A DNA stretch of 64,000 bases from Streptomyces sp. NBC_01465 (GCF_036227325.1 NZ_CP109467.1:1116001-1180000); one strand, 5' to 3'; positions 27,324-36,610 are shown, counted from the first letter of the stretch. Made by a program: numbers and translations. Notes: a model not told the origin generated them from the sequence alone.

Positions 27324-28343
27324 GTGATCGAGCTCGAGGGAGTTCCCGAGCTGATCGACCCGGTCATGGTGGCCGCGTTCGAGGGCTGGAACGACGCCGG
27401 CGACGCCGCCTCCGCCGCGGTCGCGCATCTGGACCGGGAGTGGAAGGGCGAGGTGTTCGCGGCGCTCGACGCCGAGGACTACTACGACTTCCAGGTCAAC
27501 CGGCCCACCGTCTTCCTGGACGGCGGGGTCCGCAAGATCACCTGGCCAACGACGCGTCTCTCCGTGGTCCGGATCGGCGGCGACAAGCCGCGCGACCTCG
27601 TCCTGGTCCGCGGCATCGAACCGTCCATGCGCTGGCGTTCGTTCTGCAACGAGATCCTCGGCTTCGCCCATGAACTGGGCGTCGAGATGGTGGTCGTCCT
27701 GGGCGCGCTGCTCGGCGACACCCCGCACACCCGGCCGGTTCCGGTCAGCGGGGTCACCTCCGACGCGGATCTGGCGCGGACGATGGATCTGGAGGAGACG
27801 CGGTACGAGGGTCCGACGGGCATCGTCGGCATCCTCCAGGAGGCGTGCACGCACGCGGGCGTTCCGGCGGTGAGCCTGTGGGCCGCGGTCCCGCACTACG
27901 TGTCGCAGCCGCCGAACCCGAAGGCGACGCTCGCCCTCCTCAACCGCCTGGAGGACCTGATCGACCTGCGCATCCCGCTGGGCGAACTGCCCGAGGACGC
28001 ACGGGCCTGGCAGCTGGGCGTGGACCAACTGGCCGCCGAGGACAGCGAAGTGGCCGAGTACGTACAGACGCTGGAGGAGGCCAGGGACACCGCGGAGCTC
28101 CCCGAGGCGTCCGGCGAGGCCATCGCCCGCGAGTTCGAGCGGTATCTGCGCAGGCGGGACGGGGGTCCCGGCCAGGGTCCTGGATCGCACGCCACGGACG
28201 GCGAATCGCCCTCGTACCTCCGTGACACCTCCAGCGGCCGGACCCGGCCGCCGAAGCCGCAGCGCCCCGAACCCGGACCGGATTCCGAAGTGCGGCCCGA
28301 GGACGGCGAAGGGCCCGACGCACCCGAATCCTCCGACGAATAA
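27324..28343 (+). CDS. parJ: PAC2-family protein, ParJ-like chromosome segregation factor
   Basis: A 339-residue protein with a PAC2 (proteasome-assembly-chaperone-like) fold over about residues 1-265: ELIDPVMVAAFEGWNDAGDAAS near the N-terminus and VVVLGALLGDTPHTRPVPV at about 127-145. The tail (about 275-339) is Pro/Glu/Arg-rich and probably disordered. GTG 27324 follows AAGGAGG. In S. coelicolor the actinobacterial protein ParJ (SCO1662, from memory) sits between glpD and mshC and modulates ParA polymerisation. Position and family match here; the symbol rests on that synteny. Confidence 0.88.
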   Translation: MIELEGVPELIDPVMVAAFEGWNDAGDAASAAVAHLDREWKGEVFAALDAEDYYDFQVNRPTVFLDGGVRKITWPTTRLSVVRIGGDKPRDLVLVRGIEPSMRWRSFCNEILGFAHELGVEMVVVLGALLGDTPHTRPVPVSGVTSDADLARTMDLEETRYEGPTGIVGILQEACTHAGVPAVSLWAAVPHYVSQPPNPKATLALLNRLEDLIDLRIPLGELPEDARAWQLGVDQLAAEDSEVAEYVQTLEEARDTAELPEASGEAIAREFERYLRRRDGGPGQGPGSHATDGESPSYLRDTSSGRTRPPKPQRPEPGPDSEVRPEDGEGPDAPESSDE

Positions 28344-28348
28344 CCGGC

Positions 28349-28393
28349 TGACGCGGGGGCGGGGCGGAAGATCTCCCCGCCCCCGCGCCGTCA
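28349..28393. terminator. Bidirectional hairpin between parJ and the beta-propeller gene
   Basis: TGACGCGGGGGCGGGG (28349-28364) pairs with CCCCGCCCCCGCGCCGTCA (28375-28393), with one bulged base. It includes the stop of the minus-strand gene, so it can serve both convergent genes. Confidence 0.8.
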
Positions 28394-29383
28394 GACCTTC
28401 CGGACCGAGACCACGTCGTAGTCGGTGTCCGGGGTGGGCACCACGTCGAAGCGAGCGTTCGGCAGATAGATCCGGCCGCCCCAGGCCGCCGCCGTCGTGG
28501 GGATCCTGAAGTGCGCGGGGTCGGTGATCCTGGTGACCGCCCTGCCCCGTGTGCCGGCCTCGTTCAGCTCGACCACATCGATGGCGTTCAGCTGCTGCTG
28601 CACGACGTAGAGCGTGCGCCCGAGCAGCAGCAGACCGTCCGCGTACGGCAGTTGGAGCGCCCCGATGTCGACCTTGCGCGCCCGTCCGGTCCGCGGATCC
28701 ACCCGCATCAGCGAGCCGCCGTCCGCCACCGTGTCGGCCACGATCAGCGCCCTGCCGTCCGGCGTCCGGGCGATCCCGTTGGCCGTGAAGTCGGCGCCCT
28801 GCACCCAGTCGCCGCTCAGCGGGACCGTCGTGACGGCACCGAGCTCGCCGCGGCGTCCGAGCGGCAGCCGGTAGAGCTGCGCCTTGTAGGAGTCGGTGAA
28901 CCAGGCCGCGCCCGGCGTCAGCACCACATCGTTGACCATCGTCCCTTCCGAGCCGACGGTGTACGACCTCACGACCCGGCCCGTGCGCAGGTCGGCGACC
29001 CGGATCTCCCGGCTCACCCCGCCGCACAGGAAGAGCCTCCCGTATTGCTCGTCGAGTTTGAGCCCGATCACCGGGTGGTCGGGGCCCGCCCCCTCGACGA
29101 CGGTCCTGCCCCGTCCTGTGGCCAGGCTCGCCCGGTGGACGGAGCCGTGGGCGATCGAGCCGACGTAGGCGTACGGGCGCGTGCCGATCGCGATGCCCTC
29201 GGGCTGGAAGCCGTTGGGCAGAGGAAAGCCGGAGGGCCATCGCCCTCCGGCTGATCCGGCTGTTCCGGTCGTTGCGGTTGATCCGGCCGCTTCGGCCGCG
29301 GCGCCGAGCGGAGTGAGAAGTGCCGCTCCTCCTAAGGCCACAGCCCCCTGGAGAAGTCTTCGACGTGCGAAGGAACGGTGCAT
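28391..29383 (-). CDS. Tat-exported SMP-30/NHL-type beta-propeller protein
   Basis: A 330-residue secreted protein. The N-terminus MHRSFARRRLLQGAVALGG has a twin-arginine motif followed by a hydrophobic stretch and an Ala-rich cleavage region. The mature part has repeated propeller blades such as PEGIAIGTRPYAYVGSIAHG and VQGADFTANGIARTPDGRALIVADT, the calcium-site-like N-G-I-A-x-T-P-D-G of SMP-30-like proteins. Streptomyces homologues are sometimes labelled superoxide dismutase, which the sequence does not support. Possible lactonase; substrate unknown. ATG 29383 was chosen because the signal peptide begins there. Confidence 0.8.
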   Translation of the reverse strand: MHRSFARRRLLQGAVALGGAALLTPLGAAAEAAGSTATTGTAGSAGGRWPSGFPLPNGFQPEGIAIGTRPYAYVGSIAHGSVHRASLATGRGRTVVEGAGPDHPVIGLKLDEQYGRLFLCGGVSREIRVADLRTGRVVRSYTVGSEGTMVNDVVLTPGAAWFTDSYKAQLYRLPLGRRGELGAVTTVPLSGDWVQGADFTANGIARTPDGRALIVADTVADGGSLMRVDPRTGRARKVDIGALQLPYADGLLLLGRTLYVVQQQLNAIDVVELNEAGTRGRAVTRITDPAHFRIPTTAAAWGGRIYLPNARFDVVPTPDTDYDVVSVRKV

Positions 29384-29509
29384 CGATCGCCCTTCCGACG
29401 AATGTTCTACGGACCCTTCCACCCCATCACACGGCAGTCGCCTCCGCAGTGTTTGGCCGAATTGCTACGTGACATCGTTTTCGCGACAGATTGCACGGGT
29501 TGCCCATTC

Positions 29510-29530
29510 AACTTGTTTTCAAACCAAGTT
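29510..29530. promoter_or_regulatory. Palindrome in the divergent promoter region
   Basis: AACTTG (29510-29515) and CAAGTT (29525-29530) form an inverted repeat with further partial pairing (GTTTT/AAAC) inside. It lies between the beta-propeller gene and the protease, 117 bases before the protease start. Candidate operator; no regulator is identified. Confidence 0.35.
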
Positions 29531-29646
29531 GGCGCCACGGGGGTGGACGGGCCGCCGTCGACGTAGCAGGGTGAGCGCCGAAGGCACGCGGAGCACAGCA
29601 CCCGAAGACGCGAAGACACGCAGACTCGAAGGGAGCGGCGAAAGCG

Positions 29647-31395
29647 ATGACCGATCAGGCACTCCCGGGCGACGGACCCGGAACGGCGGGCCCCGGACCC
29701 CACGGAACAGGATTCACCTATCAAGGAGCCGCGCCGGAACTGATCGTCGTTGCCCGGGCCGAGGCGAGGCTGCGTGCCGGCGCCGAAGGCATCCGGTCGG
29801 CGGCGGGGGCGGACGTATCGGCTCTGTCCATGTTCCTCAGCGACGAACAGCTCGCCCTGGAACCGCTGTTCGGCCACGAGGAGCGGCTGAGCTCGGCCGT
29901 TCCCCTGCAGGCCGAACCCGGCCTCCTGGGCACCATGCCCGACCTCTCGCTCTTCTACCGGGTACGGGGCGCGGGCGACCGCGGCCAGGAACTGACCGCC
30001 CGGCTCGCGGCTCTCCCCGAGATCGCGACGGCGTACGTCAAGCCCGGAGCCGTGCCCGCGTCGATGCCGCAGCAGCGGCTCGAGGGCGACAAGCGCCTCA
30101 AGGAGGGCACGCCCGCGACCCCCGACTTCACCGGCCGGCAGGGCTACTTGAACGCCGCACCCGAAGGCGTCGACGCCTACTGGGCGTGGCAGCGTCCGGG
30201 CGGCTCCGGCGAGGGCATCACGGTCGTCGACGTCGAGGGCGCCTGGCAGCTGGGCCACGAGGATCTCGCGGAGAAGCTCGCGGGCATCGTCATCGGCTCG
30301 CCGATCCAGGACGTCGCCTGGCGCAACCACGGCACGGCCGTGCTCGGCGTCATCGGCGGCGACCGCGACGAGAAGGGCATCACCGGCATCGCCCCCGGGG
30401 CGGTCACCGCGGCGGCGTCCTTCCAGGGCATCGGCACTGCGGCGGCCATCCACGCGGCGGCCGACCGGCTGTCCCCCGGCGACATCGTGCTGATCGAACT
30501 CCACCGTCCAGGACCGCGGTTCGACTTCGCGGACCGCGACGACCAGCGCGGCTACATCGCGCTGGAGTGGTGGCCCGACGACTTCGCGGCGATCCGCTGG
30601 GCGACGGCCAAGGGCATCCTCGTGGTGGAGGCCGGCGGAAACGGCGCCGAGAGCCTCGACGACGCCGTCTACGAGCGCAGGCCCGACGAGTTCCCCGAGG
30701 GCTGGCGCAACCCCTTCAACCCCTCCAACCAGGGCTCGGGCGCCGTACTGGTCGGCGCGGGCGCTCCCCCGCCCGGCACCCACGGCCGCGACCACGGCCC
30801 CGACCGCTCCCGGCTCTCGTTCTCCAACTACGGGGCACGGCTCGACGCCCAGGGCTGGGGCCGCGAGACCACCACGACCGGAGGCTTCTGGGACCAGCCC
30901 GGTGACCTCCAGGGCGGCGCCGAGGAGATCGCCTGGTACACGGACACCTTCTCGGGCACCTCGTCGGCATCGCCGGTGGTGGTCGGCGCCCTGGCCTCGC
31001 TGCAGGGCATGCTCAAGGCCTCGGGGCTCGCCCCGATGACCTCCGACCGGGCCCGTGACGTACTCCGTACGACGGGATCCCCTCAGCAGGACGCCCCGGG
31101 ACGGCCCGCGTCGCAGCGGATCGGCAACCGGCCCGACATCAAGGCGGCCGTGACCCGGCTGCTGCCCTCGGCGATCGGCTCGGGCCAGGCAGAGCGCTAC
31201 TGGGACGAGCTCATGCCGTATCCCCATGAACTTCCGCCGCGTCTAAGGCTGTTCGTGGCCGGTGCCTGGCGGAATCTGAACAACCCCGCGCCCGACATCC
31301 GCCAGGCGGTGCACACCGCCTTCGCGGGGGGACGGCCGGACGTACGTGTCTGGTTCTCGGACGACGAGGTTGTCGGCCTGGTCGTCTCCGGCTGA
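29647..31395 (+). CDS. Subtilisin-like (S8) serine peptidase without signal peptide
   Basis: A 582-residue S8-family protease. Catalytic Asp195 (VVDVEGAWQ), His228 (NHGTAVLGVI) and Ser439 (SGTSSASP) are intact, with oxyanion Asn in VEAGGNG. The N-terminus MTDQALPGDGPGTAGP has no signal peptide. Residues 1-160 form an extra N-terminal region, unlike secreted subtilisins. The C-terminus (about 533-582) is a small domain, LFVAGAWRNLNNP to VVGLVVSG. A homologous domain ends the Q-rich protein encoded 39 bases downstream, which suggests a functional pair. Intracellular or non-classical export is inferred. Confidence 0.88.
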   Translation: MTDQALPGDGPGTAGPGPHGTGFTYQGAAPELIVVARAEARLRAGAEGIRSAAGADVSALSMFLSDEQLALEPLFGHEERLSSAVPLQAEPGLLGTMPDLSLFYRVRGAGDRGQELTARLAALPEIATAYVKPGAVPASMPQQRLEGDKRLKEGTPATPDFTGRQGYLNAAPEGVDAYWAWQRPGGSGEGITVVDVEGAWQLGHEDLAEKLAGIVIGSPIQDVAWRNHGTAVLGVIGGDRDEKGITGIAPGAVTAAASFQGIGTAAAIHAAADRLSPGDIVLIELHRPGPRFDFADRDDQRGYIALEWWPDDFAAIRWATAKGILVVEAGGNGAESLDDAVYERRPDEFPEGWRNPFNPSNQGSGAVLVGAGAPPPGTHGRDHGPDRSRLSFSNYGARLDAQGWGRETTTTGGFWDQPGDLQGGAEEIAWYTDTFSGTSSASPVVVGALASLQGMLKASGLAPMTSDRARDVLRTTGSPQQDAPGRPASQRIGNRPDIKAAVTRLLPSAIGSGQAERYWDELMPYPHELPPRLRLFVAGAWRNLNNPAPDIRQAVHTAFAGGRPDVRVWFSDDEVVGLVVSG

Positions 31396-31434
31396 ACGTC
31401 AACGCACCGAATCAAAAGGGAAGGTGACACCCGC

Positions 31435-32049
31435 ATGAGCACCACCCCGCAGATGAGTCAGCAGAGTTACGGACAGCAGCAGGGCCAGCAGGGCCAGCAG
31501 CAGGGCCCCAGCACCTCGCCTCCGCAGGCCTTCGGCCAGCAGCAGGGCTACGGCCAGGGTCAGCAGGGCTTCGGCCAGCAGCTGCCCCCGCACATCCAGC
31601 AGCAGCTCTCCCAGCTCGGCCAGCAGCAGCCGTACCAGCAGCTGCTCCAGCAGCTCGGCCAGCAGCAACAGCAGCAGGGCCAGCAGCAGCCGTACCAGCA
31701 GTCCTTCCAGCAGCCGTTCCAGCAGCAGGGGCAGCAGCAGGGGCAGCAGCAGCACGGGCAGCAGGCCGGCATCCAGCAGATGGGTCAGCCGCTGATCCTC
31801 CCGAGCGCGGTCGACAGCCAGGCCCTCACCAGTGGCATCGCCACGAAGTTCTGGGACGTCGTCACCCCGCTGCCGGGCCAGCCGTCGATCCTGTACTTGT
31901 TCATCGACAACGCCTGGCGTCCGCTGACCAACCCCAACCAGGTCACGCATGACGAGGTCCAGGAAGCCTTCGCCTTCGGGCAGCAGGTCATCGGCTTCTA
32001 CGACAACGTCACCAGCGTCGTCACCGCCGTCGTGGTGAACAGGCAGTAG
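31435..32049 (+). CDS. Glutamine-rich prion-like protein with a C-terminal domain shared with the upstream protease
   Basis: A 204-residue protein. Residues 1-120 are about half glutamine, built from QQQ, GQQQ, YQQ and FGQQ blocks: a low-complexity, prion-like composition. Residues 152-204 form a folded-looking domain, LFIDNAWRPLTNP then VQEAFAFGQQVIGFYD and VVTAVVV. This aligns with residues 535-580 of the preceding S8 protease. GGAAGG precedes the ATG. No signal peptide. Possibly an assembly scaffold, substrate or inhibitor-like partner of the protease. No known function. Confidence 0.85.
   Translation: MSTTPQMSQQSYGQQQGQQGQQQGPSTSPPQAFGQQQGYGQGQQGFGQQLPPHIQQQLSQLGQQQPYQQLLQQLGQQQQQQGQQQPYQQSFQQPFQQQGQQQGQQQHGQQAGIQQMGQPLILPSAVDSQALTSGIATKFWDVVTPLPGQPSILYLFIDNAWRPLTNPNQVTHDEVQEAFAFGQQVIGFYDNVTSVVTAVVVNRQ
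31453..31790 (+). repeat. CAG-rich low-complexity tract encoding the polyglutamine region
   Basis: Imperfect runs of CAG codons (one CAA) interrupted by GGC, TAC and TTC codons. The longest uninterrupted glutamine run is six codons around 31660-31677. Such tracts are prone to slippage, so copy number may vary between strains. Confidence 0.8.
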
Positions 32050-32067
32050 CGCCAACTCCCGCACAGA

Positions 32068-32100
32068 GGGCGCCGACCGGGCACAGTCCGGCCGGCGCCC
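32068..32100. terminator. Hairpin between the Q-rich gene and GH31
   Basis: GGGCGCCG-A-CCGG (32068-32080) pairs with CCGG-C-CGGCGCCC (32088-32100). Located between two convergent stops. Confidence 0.7.
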
Positions 32101-32118
32101 GCAGTGCGTCAGAGCCCT

Positions 32119-35100
32119 CTAGACACAGCTGAACTTCGCGCCGGCCCAGTCGCCGTGGTCACCCGTCTTCGACCCGTTGGTGTCGGTCACCTTCAGATGC
32201 ACATGCCGCGCACCGGTCAGATCGACGTCCACCGGCACGGCCGCCGATGCCCCGGTCACCTTGGGCGAGGTCCACAGCACCTTGCCGTCCGCCTCGACGG
32301 AGAAGGCCACCTCCCCGTAGCCGTTGATCTCGTCGTCGATGCCGACGTCGGCGGTGAGCGAGGTGCAGCGCCCGCCGAGGTAGACCTCGATGTCGGAGTC
32401 GGCGTGGGTGCCGATCCCCTTGGTGTACGTCGTCCCGGCGAGGGTGAGGGTGTGGCCGTCGGCCGCGCCCGACTCGCCGTTGGAGCGGTCGCGCTCCGCG
32501 GGTCCGTACCCGTTGGTGGACTTCAGCCACGTCAGATCGCTCGCCCAGGTGTCGGCGGTCGGCGGCTCGGGCATGACGGAGGCCCCGAACCGCTGGGTGA
32601 CCGTACGGTCCTGGCCCGCGGACCGGTAGCGGGCCACGGCGGTGAGCGCCGTGTCCCCCGGTGTCGCGTCCTTGGCCGGGGTGACGGTCAGCTCGACGCG
32701 CTGCGTGGTGCCGGCCGGGATGCGTCCGACGGTCGCCGCCGGGGTGACACTCCAGCCCGCGGGGGCGTCCAGGGTGACGTCGGCGCCTGTGGCGTCGCGG
32801 TTGCCCGCGGTCACGTCGACGGCGACCTTGCCGGCCACGCCCGCGCCGAGCTCCTGGCCGGGGGCGACGGCAAGCGTGGCGGTCGCGCCGGGCCGATAGC
32901 CGCCGACCGCGGCGGTGTCCTTGAGCTCCAGCTCGAAGCTCTTGTCCGTACGGAGCGGGGCGGTCTTGACCTTGACGACGCCACCGCGGTCGTCCCGGTC
33001 GTAGAACCAGCCCTGGGCCGCCTTGTCGTACGCCGCCTGCGAGTTGAGCTGCGGCAGCTTGTGGTGGCCGAGCTCGACCTTGCTGGGGGCGTCGCCGGTG
33101 TGCACGGTGAACTGGTAGGGCCGCGAGGTCTGCTTCCCCTGGAAACTCCCCTTGCTGGCGCCGATCGAGACCGTGACGTCTCCGGCCCCCGTACGCGGCG
33201 CGTCGACCTCGGCGCGCTGGGTGGCGTACTTGCCGTCGCGGTTCTGCCGGGTCACGCCGTCGTCCTCGTACAGGTCGAAGGACGACTTGCCCTGCGGGTA
33301 GACGTCCCACGCGAGCGGGGAGTTCGCGGTGCGGTCCGCGTACGACCTGATGCCGGGCCACATCGGCACGCTCGCCCCGGCCTTGACGAAGAGCGGCAGG
33401 GTGTCGAGCGGGGCGCTGTAGCCGTTGATCGTCGTCGGGCCCTGGTAGGTGCGTCCCGACCAGTAGTCGATCCAGGTGCCCTTGGGGAGGTAGATCCCGT
33501 CGCGGGTCGCGGTGTCCTCGTAGACGGGGGCGACGAGGAAGTCCTCGCCGGTCAGGAACTCGTACTTGGCCGCGTCCGTGGCCGCCGTCGGGTCGTTGGG
33601 GTACTCCAGGGCGAGCGGGCGGACCGGGCCGACGCCGGTGGTGTTCGCCTCGTGCGCGTAGGAGTACATGTACGGCAGCAGCGACTCCTTGAGCTTGAGG
33701 TACTTGCGGTTGATCGAGACGTACGGCTCGCCCTGCCGGTAGGGCTGCTTGTCGCTCGCCGCCCAGCCGTCCATCGTGATCATCGCGGGCAGGAAGGACT
33801 TCCACTGCAGATCACGGGTGTACGTCTTGGGGCTCCCGCCGAAGATCCCGTCCACGTCGCTCGTGGTGTAGGCGAGGCCGGACATGGTCGAACCGGCGTA
33901 CGTGGGGATCTGCCAGCGGATGAAGTCCCAGGTGCCGGTCTGGTCGCCGGACCACTGCACTCCGCAGCGCTGGGCGCCTGCCCAGCTCTCGGGGGCCCAA
34001 GTGAGGCCGCGGGCATCGCTGTTGTCCTCGATGCCCTTGTACGCGGCCTTGCAGCCGTCGAGCGCGAACTTGTAGCCGCTGCCGACCCAGGCCACGTCGA
34101 GCTTGGCGACGCGCTGCCCGTCCTTCACCTGCTGGGCGAGGTTGTCGATGCCGTCCTGGGTCCAGAGGCCGAGCTTGGTGTTGCGCTCGCCCAGGCCCTT
34201 GGAGGTCTCGGCGAGGTTCTCGTAGCCGCAGCCGTAGCCGTCGTTGACGAGCATCCAGCCGTTGGGCATGTCGTTCTCGACGAAGCCGTCGGCGATCTTC
34301 AGGGCGTCCAGGGTGTGGCGCTCGCCGCGGTTGGCGTTGTGGAGGTAGCAGTCGGCGTCGCCGTTCTCCAGGCCGTAGATCGGTGGCATGAAGGGCTTGC
34401 CGGTCAGCTTGGTGTACTGGCCGATGACGTCCTTGGAGCTCGGTCCCGCGAAGTAGTACGCGTCGAAGCGCTGCTCCTTCGCGCTCGCGGTGACCGGCTC
34501 GTCGAAGGCGTACGTGTTGGGCGCGTACGTGTTGCGGTAGACGCCGTAGCCGGCCGAAGAGAGGTAGAACGGGACCGAGTTGGGGTGTCCCCCGTCGTCC
34601 CAGTTGTAGTCGACGCCGACCTCGACGGTCTGGCCGCGGTGCGAGGTGTTGCCGCGGCCGTTCTGCATCCCGGCGCCGTAGAACTGCTCGTCGGCGCCGC
34701 GGGCCAGGGTCTGCGTGGTGGTGTCCGCGCTCCAGCTGAGCGGCTTGGTCTCGGACCAGAGCCGGCTGCCGTCGGCGCGGAAGAGCGCGAAGCGGAGCGG
34801 GGCCTTGTAGGCGCGCAGGGTGACCTCGGCGGTGCTCAGCTCGTAGCGGTCGCCCCGGTCCTTCCAGTGGGTGCGGGGCGCCTTGCCCTGCGGCAGGACG
34901 ATGTCCGTGCCGGTGGGATCGGTGAACGTACCGTCGGGCGCGAGTTCGAGGCGGAAGGTCTCGTCGGAGACGAAGCTGACGCGGGCCTCGGCGGTGCCCG
35001 CCTTCAGGTGGTAGACGGAGCCCTCCGCGGAGAACCCGGTGATGTCTCCCACGCTGGTGTCCGCAGGATCGGCCGCATCGGCGTGGGCACTGCCGCCCGG

Positions 35101-35184
35101 TCCCGCGAAGACCGCGAGCAGTCCGAGCAGGGCGGCAACTGCCGCCGATCTGAAGCGCGTTGAGGTGCGCGATGATGATTGCAT
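32119..35184 (-). CDS. Secreted GH31 glycosidase with NEW3 and NPCBM domains
   Basis: A 1021-residue exported glycoside hydrolase. The signal peptide (about 1-36) ends AHA before DAADP. A GH31 N-terminal beta-sandwich is followed by the catalytic barrel at about 270-600. KLDVAWVGSGYKFALDGC (near 360-378) and WSGDQTGTWD (near 413) hold the probable nucleophile and acid/base Asp residues. A NEW3 domain lies at about 800-880 and a C-terminal NPCBM carbohydrate-binding module at about 890-1021. The motif set differs from alpha-glucosidase GH31 and resembles the alpha-galactosidase/alpha-GalNAc-ase-like branch (tentative). No Shine-Dalgarno is obvious. Confidence 0.88.
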   Translation of the reverse strand: MQSSSRTSTRFRSAAVAALLGLLAVFAGPGGSAHADAADPADTSVGDITGFSAEGSVYHLKAGTAEARVSFVSDETFRLELAPDGTFTDPTGTDIVLPQGKAPRTHWKDRGDRYELSTAEVTLRAYKAPLRFALFRADGSRLWSETKPLSWSADTTTQTLARGADEQFYGAGMQNGRGNTSHRGQTVEVGVDYNWDDGGHPNSVPFYLSSAGYGVYRNTYAPNTYAFDEPVTASAKEQRFDAYYFAGPSSKDVIGQYTKLTGKPFMPPIYGLENGDADCYLHNANRGERHTLDALKIADGFVENDMPNGWMLVNDGYGCGYENLAETSKGLGERNTKLGLWTQDGIDNLAQQVKDGQRVAKLDVAWVGSGYKFALDGCKAAYKGIEDNSDARGLTWAPESWAGAQRCGVQWSGDQTGTWDFIRWQIPTYAGSTMSGLAYTTSDVDGIFGGSPKTYTRDLQWKSFLPAMITMDGWAASDKQPYRQGEPYVSINRKYLKLKESLLPYMYSYAHEANTTGVGPVRPLALEYPNDPTAATDAAKYEFLTGEDFLVAPVYEDTATRDGIYLPKGTWIDYWSGRTYQGPTTINGYSAPLDTLPLFVKAGASVPMWPGIRSYADRTANSPLAWDVYPQGKSSFDLYEDDGVTRQNRDGKYATQRAEVDAPRTGAGDVTVSIGASKGSFQGKQTSRPYQFTVHTGDAPSKVELGHHKLPQLNSQAAYDKAAQGWFYDRDDRGGVVKVKTAPLRTDKSFELELKDTAAVGGYRPGATATLAVAPGQELGAGVAGKVAVDVTAGNRDATGADVTLDAPAGWSVTPAATVGRIPAGTTQRVELTVTPAKDATPGDTALTAVARYRSAGQDRTVTQRFGASVMPEPPTADTWASDLTWLKSTNGYGPAERDRSNGESGAADGHTLTLAGTTYTKGIGTHADSDIEVYLGGRCTSLTADVGIDDEINGYGEVAFSVEADGKVLWTSPKVTGASAAVPVDVDLTGARHVHLKVTDTNGSKTGDHGDWAGAKFSCV

Positions 35185-35187
35185 AGA

Positions 35188-35200
35188 GCGCTTTTAGCGC
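35188..35200 (-). promoter_or_regulatory. Short palindrome immediately upstream of the GH31 start
   Basis: GCGCT (35188-35192) and AGCGC (35196-35200) are separated by TTT, three bases before the ATG, where a ribosome site would be expected. Could be an operator or an RNA hairpin affecting translation. Confidence 0.35.
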
Positions 35201-35232
35201 AGTAACGAGCACATGACCATGGACAAAACGGG

Positions 35233-35269
35233 GCAGGCCCCGGACTTCATGAAGAAGTCCGGGGCCTGC
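35233..35269 (-). terminator. Intrinsic terminator after mshC
   Basis: A perfect 16-bp stem: GCAGGCCCCGGACTTC (35233-35248) and its complement at 35254-35269, loop of five. On the minus strand it is followed by a short GTTTTG tract. Confidence 0.85.
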
Positions 35270-35293
35270 TGTGCCGCAGAGATTGCGCAGCCG

Positions 35294-36523
35294 TTACAGC
35301 GCGACTCCGAGCAGGGCGTCGACCGCGCGCGAGACGAGGCCGGGCGCGCCCTCGTCGCTGCCGCCCTCGGCGATCTGGAGCTCGGCCCAGCGGTCCACGG
35401 CCGCGAGTGCGGCCGGGGCGTCCAGGTCGGAGGCGAGAGCCGTACGGATCTCGCCGACCAGCGCGTCGGCGGGCCGGCCGTCCGGTCGCGAGACGGCGGC
35501 ACGCCAGCGGGCGAGCCGCTCGACGGCGTCGGCGAGGACCTGGTCGGTCCACTCCCAGTCGGCGCGGTAGTGGTGCGAGAGGAGCGCGAGGCGGATGGCG
35601 GCGGGGTCGACGCCGTCCTTGCGGAGCTGGGAGACGAAGACCAGGTTGCCCTTGGACTTGGACATCTTCTCGCCGTCGAGGGCGACCATGCCGGCGTGCA
35701 CGTACGCCTGCGCGAAGGGGTGTTCGCCGGTCAGCACCTGGGCGTGCGAGGCGCCCATCTCGTGGTGCGGGAAGGCGAGGTCGGAGCCGCCGCCCTGCAC
35801 GTCGAAGCCCATGCCCAGGTGGTCCAGGGCGATGGCCACGCACTCGATGTGCCAGCCGGGCCGTCCGGCGCCGAGCGAGGCACCGTCCCAGCTCGGCTCG
35901 CCCTCGCGGGCGGCCATCCAGAGCATCGGGTCGAGCGGGTTCTTCTTGCCCGGACGGTCCGGGTCGCCGCCGCGCTCGGCGGAGAGCAGCCGCATGGCTT
36001 CGGCGTCCAGGTTGGACACCTCGCCGAAGTGCGCGTCGCTCTCGACGGAGAAGTAGACGTCGCCCTCGAGCTCGTACGCGGCACCCGCGTCCCGCAGCCG
36101 CTCGACGAGCGGAACGATGCCAGGTATGGCCTCGACGGCGCCGATGTAGTGCTTCGGCGGGAGCATGCGCAGGGCGGTCATGTCCTCGCGGAAGAGGGCG
36201 GTCTCGCGCTCGGCGAGGCCGGTCCAGTCGACGCCGTCGCGAATGGCGCGCTCCAGGAGCGGGTCGTCCACGTCGGTCACGTTCTGGACGTAGTGAACCT
36301 GCCGCTTGGTGTCGAGCCACACGCGCTGAACGAGGTCGAACGCGTTGTAGGTCGCCGCATGACCCATGTGGGTCGCGTCGTACGGCGTGATGCCGCAGAC
36401 GTAGATGCGGGCGACGGGACCGGGGGTCAGAGTGATCCGACCGCCGGTCGCGGTGTCGTGGATCTCGAGGTCGCGGCCCTTGCCAGGCAGGGCGGGGACC
36501 TCAGAAGCGGGCCAGGCATGCAT
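35294..36523 (-). CDS. mshC: Mycothiol ligase MshC
   Basis: Joins cysteine to glucosaminyl-inositol using ATP, the third step of mycothiol synthesis. The 409-residue protein is related to cysteinyl-tRNA synthetase but shorter, as MshC should be. HIGH-like motif in [11 protein letters not shown] at about 45-55, zinc-site residues in [10 protein letters not shown], and KMSKSKGN at about 289. ATG 36523 gives the standard start [16 protein letters not shown]. Together with mscR (59121) it shows a mycothiol-based thiol system. Confidence 0.96.
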   Translation of the reverse strand: MHAWPASEVPALPGKGRDLEIHDTATGGRITLTPGPVARIYVCGITPYDATHMGHAATYNAFDLVQRVWLDTKRQVHYVQNVTDVDDPLLERAIRDGVDWTGLAERETALFREDMTALRMLPPKHYIGAVEAIPGIVPLVERLRDAGAAYELEGDVYFSVESDAHFGEVSNLDAEAMRLLSAERGGDPDRPGKKNPLDPMLWMAAREGEPSWDGASLGAGRPGWHIECVAIALDHLGMGFDVQGGGSDLAFPHHEMGASHAQVLTGEHPFAQAYVHAGMVALDGEKMSKSKGNLVFVSQLRKDGVDPAAIRLALLSHHYRADWEWTDQVLADAVERLARWRAAVSRPDGRPADALVGEIRTALASDLDAPAALAAVDRWAELQIAEGGSDEGAPGLVSRAVDALLGVAL

Positions 36524-36610
36524 GTCATGAGCGTAACCGGACTGCAGTTCTGAATACGACCCGGATCCCCGATCTTGGCCGATCACACGGTCTTGCCATC
36601 CCGCCCCCGC

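Noticed and set aside
28391..29383. Superoxide dismutase
   Set aside because: Homologues carry that label, but the sequence has propeller repeats and no SOD metal-binding motifs.
31399..32064. Leucine-rich frame antisense to the Q-rich gene
   Set aside because: CAG repeats read backwards give CTG (Leu). The plus-strand frame has a ribosome site and a folded C-terminal domain.
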